DNA of 50,911 nucleotides from Oligoflexus sp. Lineage in GTDB: Bacteria; Bdellovibrionota_B; Oligoflexia; Oligoflexales; Oligoflexaceae. Positions 49,571-50,911 of this stretch are shown here, one piece after another. Made by a program: the position numbers and the translations under genes. Position 1 is the first letter of the stretch, and the number at the start of each line of letters is the position of its first letter. The notes beneath the pieces were generated by a model. It did not search any database, was not told where the DNA came from, and was given only the letters and a program-made list of their open reading frames with translations. Location: contig JACMPP010000005.1 of assembly GCA_014377445.1 (NCBI GenBank), forward strand, positions 1 through 50,911, read 5' to 3'.

Positions 49571-50911
49571 ATGAAACGAACAGTCGATGGTGGGAAGAAA
49601 ACGCGCCCGATTAAAGCACAGGGCGCCCGAGATGCTCCGGCAGCCAAACCCGCTCCTCCACGCAAAACCCAAGCCAGCCAAAGGACAGTCGTGTCCAAAT
49701 CCAAGCCGACTCCATCTCTAAAGCTAAAAACCCCTTCTCCCGCCCGATCACGCAATGACGAATGGGATCAACTCTCAATTTCCAATAAAGACGAAATAGA
49801 ACAGCTTGTCGAAGTCCTGAAGTCCGTGAAATCAGGGGATTTCACGGTTCGCTTTGATTATGAAAAAGGCGATATCCTCGGTCGGGCTGGCGAGTTTCTG
49901 AACGATATCATTGGTCTGAATGAACATCTTTCCAACGAACTTCTTAGGGTCGGTAAAATTGTCGGACAAGAAGGCCGCATGACGGAGCGAGCTTCAGTCG
50001 GTCCTGCCAAGGGATCCTGGGCGACAAGTGTGAACTCGGTCAACCAGCTCATCGGTGACCTTGTGGCGCCGACTAATGAAGTTGCGCGGGTTATCACCGC
50101 GGTGGCAAAGGGTGACCTTTCGCAAAAGATGTTCCTTGAGATCGAAGGACGTCCGGTTCGAGGGGAATTCCTCCGCATCGGTACCACAGTAAACTCGATG
50201 GTGGATCAGCTCAACTCCTTCGCCGCGGAAGTAACCCGCGTGGCCAAGGAAGTTGGTAACGAAGGCAAACTAGGTGGACAGGCCGACGTCAAAGGGGTGT
50301 CCGGCACCTGGCGAGATCTGACCGACAACGTGAACGGCCTCGCGGGTAACCTCACCGCCCAGGTTCGAAACATAGCGAAGGTGACCACCGCCGTTGCGAA
50401 GGGTGACCTTTCGCAGAAGATTACGGTTGATGCCCGTGGCGAAATCCTAGAGCTGAAAAATACGATCAACGTCATGGTGGATCAGCTTTCGTCCTTCGCG
50501 GCGGAAGTAACTCGCGTGGCGAAAGAAGTTGGTAACGAAGGGAAACTCGGCGGTCAGGCCGAAGTAAAAGGCGTCTCGGGTACCTGGAAAGACTTGACCG
50601 ATAACGTAAACGGCCTCGCGGCGAACCTTACCGCCCAGGTGCGAAACATCGCGAAGGTGACCACCGCTGTTGCCAACGGTGACTTGTCGCAGAAGATTAC
50701 GGTTGACGCCCGAGGCGAGATCTATGAGCTGAAAAACACGATTAACACCATGGTGGATACGCTCCGATCGTTCGCGGCGGAAGTAACCCGCGTGGCGAAA
50801 GAGGTTGGTACCGAAGGGAAACTCGGCGGTCAGGCCGATGTAAAAGGTGTTTCAGGTACCTGGAAAGATTTGACCGATAACGTAAACGGTCTCGCCGGTA
50901 ACCTCACCGCC
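49571..50911 (+). CDS. Tandem-HAMP sensor protein, N-terminal part (cut by window end)
   Basis: ATG 49571 opens a frame of 447 codons with no stop before the window ends. The first 60 residues are basic and low-complexity ([18 protein letters not shown]). Then HAMP units repeat about every 92 residues with the core [18 protein letters not shown], each followed by [18 protein letters not shown] and [16 protein letters not shown]. This poly-HAMP array is the hallmark of Nik1/group III-type hybrid histidine kinases for osmotic or contact signals. No membrane span is seen, so the array is cytosolic. A histidine kinase domain should follow outside the window. Confidence 0.88.
   Translation, partial: MKRTVDGGKKTRPIKAQGARDAPAAKPAPPRKTQASQRTVVSKSKPTPSLKLKTPSPARSRNDEWDQLSISNKDEIEQLVEVLKSVKSGDFTVRFDYEKGDILGRAGEFLNDIIGLNEHLSNELLRVGKIVGQEGRMTERASVGPAKGSWATSVNSVNQLIGDLVAPTNEVARVITAVAKGDLSQKMFLEIEGRPVRGEFLRIGTTVNSMVDQLNSFAAEVTRVAKEVGNEGKLGGQADVKGVSGTWRDLTDNVNGLAGNLTAQVRNIAKVTTAVAKGDLSQKITVDARGEILELKNTINVMVDQLSSFAAEVTRVAKEVGNEGKLGGQAEVKGVSGTWKDLTDNVNGLAANLTAQVRNIAKVTTAVANGDLSQKITVDARGEIYELKNTINTMVDTLRSFAAEVTRVAKEVGTEGKLGGQADVKGVSGTWKDLTDNVNGLAGNLTA
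50098..50911 (+). repeat. Tandem 276-bp DNA repeats encoding HAMP units
   Basis: Blocks beginning with GGTGAC are spaced 291 bp (50110 to 50401) and then 276 bp (50401 to 50677); most of each unit is nearly identical in DNA, not only in protein. The first unit differs, with a five-residue insertion ([14 protein letters not shown]). High DNA identity suggests recent unit duplication or gene conversion. Confidence 0.85.

Noticed and set aside
50098..50911. Tandem repeats read as a CRISPR or mobile element array
   Set aside because: They are in frame, encode HAMP units of known pattern and have no spacers or terminal repeats.

Overview
The window looks like a chromosomal segment of a Gram-negative, aerobic bacterium, probably of the Bdellovibrionota (Oligoflexia-like). 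This placement is inference from gene content: many secreted or outer-membrane proteins and lipoproteins, a DUF4360 protein, ricin-type lectins (one fused to a PQQ-type sugar dehydrogenase with c-type heme motifs), a tandem-HAMP kinase and a vitellogenin-like HEAT protein. No marker gene such as rRNA is present. No tRNA, rRNA, CRISPR array, insertion sequence or phage module was recognised.

Layout. 1-2.5 kb: the end of an unknown gene, an orphan 59-residue helix-turn-helix ORF, then a complete hipBA toxin-antitoxin operon whose promoter lies between two matching inverted-repeat operators. 2.6-7.2 kb: a stress island with three tandem universal stress proteins and a BON protein, bordered by broken genes (an alcohol dehydrogenase core and the tail of a beta-CASP metallo-hydrolase). 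7.2-15.8 kb: a secreted protein, a heme protein, a thioredoxin, a ricin lectin, two further gene relics, a DEAD-box RNA helicase and the dehydrogenase-cytochrome-lectin fusion. 15.8-22.5 kb: a phospholipase-D-type protein with its partner, a small periplasmic protein, a PD-(D/E)XK-like protein, a tiny lysine-rich protein, radD and a small membrane protein. 22.9-33.4 kb: a highly codon-biased outer-membrane protein, a ThrE-type exporter, a lipoprotein, a glutathione transferase, a leaderless ricin lectin, a PAS-GAF-PAS histidine kinase, a truncated glutathione transferase coupled to a cation diffusion facilitator, a DUF4360 protein, a thioesterase and an outer-membrane barrel. 33.9-39.7 kb: small membrane proteins and lipoproteins, a cysteine-less glutaredoxin, a heme lipoprotein, a radical SAM protein, a stand-alone primase-like protein and the TIGR02587/TIGR02588 pair. 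39.8-49.2 kb: an EEP-family hydrolase coupled to a ceramidase-like membrane protein, a vitellogenin-like HEAT protein, two secreted proteins, an M1 aminopeptidase, and a DPBB lipoprotein coupled to a START-domain protein. 49.57 kb to the end: the start of a tandem-HAMP sensor protein, cut by the window edge.

Two themes stand out. First, the window holds several recognisable gene fragments, mostly 3' ends, next to intact genes, which suggests repeated deletion or recombination. Second, 39.8-49.2 kb is rich in possible lipid-handling functions (EEP/sphingomyelinase fold, ceramidase fold, vitellogenin-like lipid carrier, START domain). A shared role is a hypothesis, not something the sequence proves.
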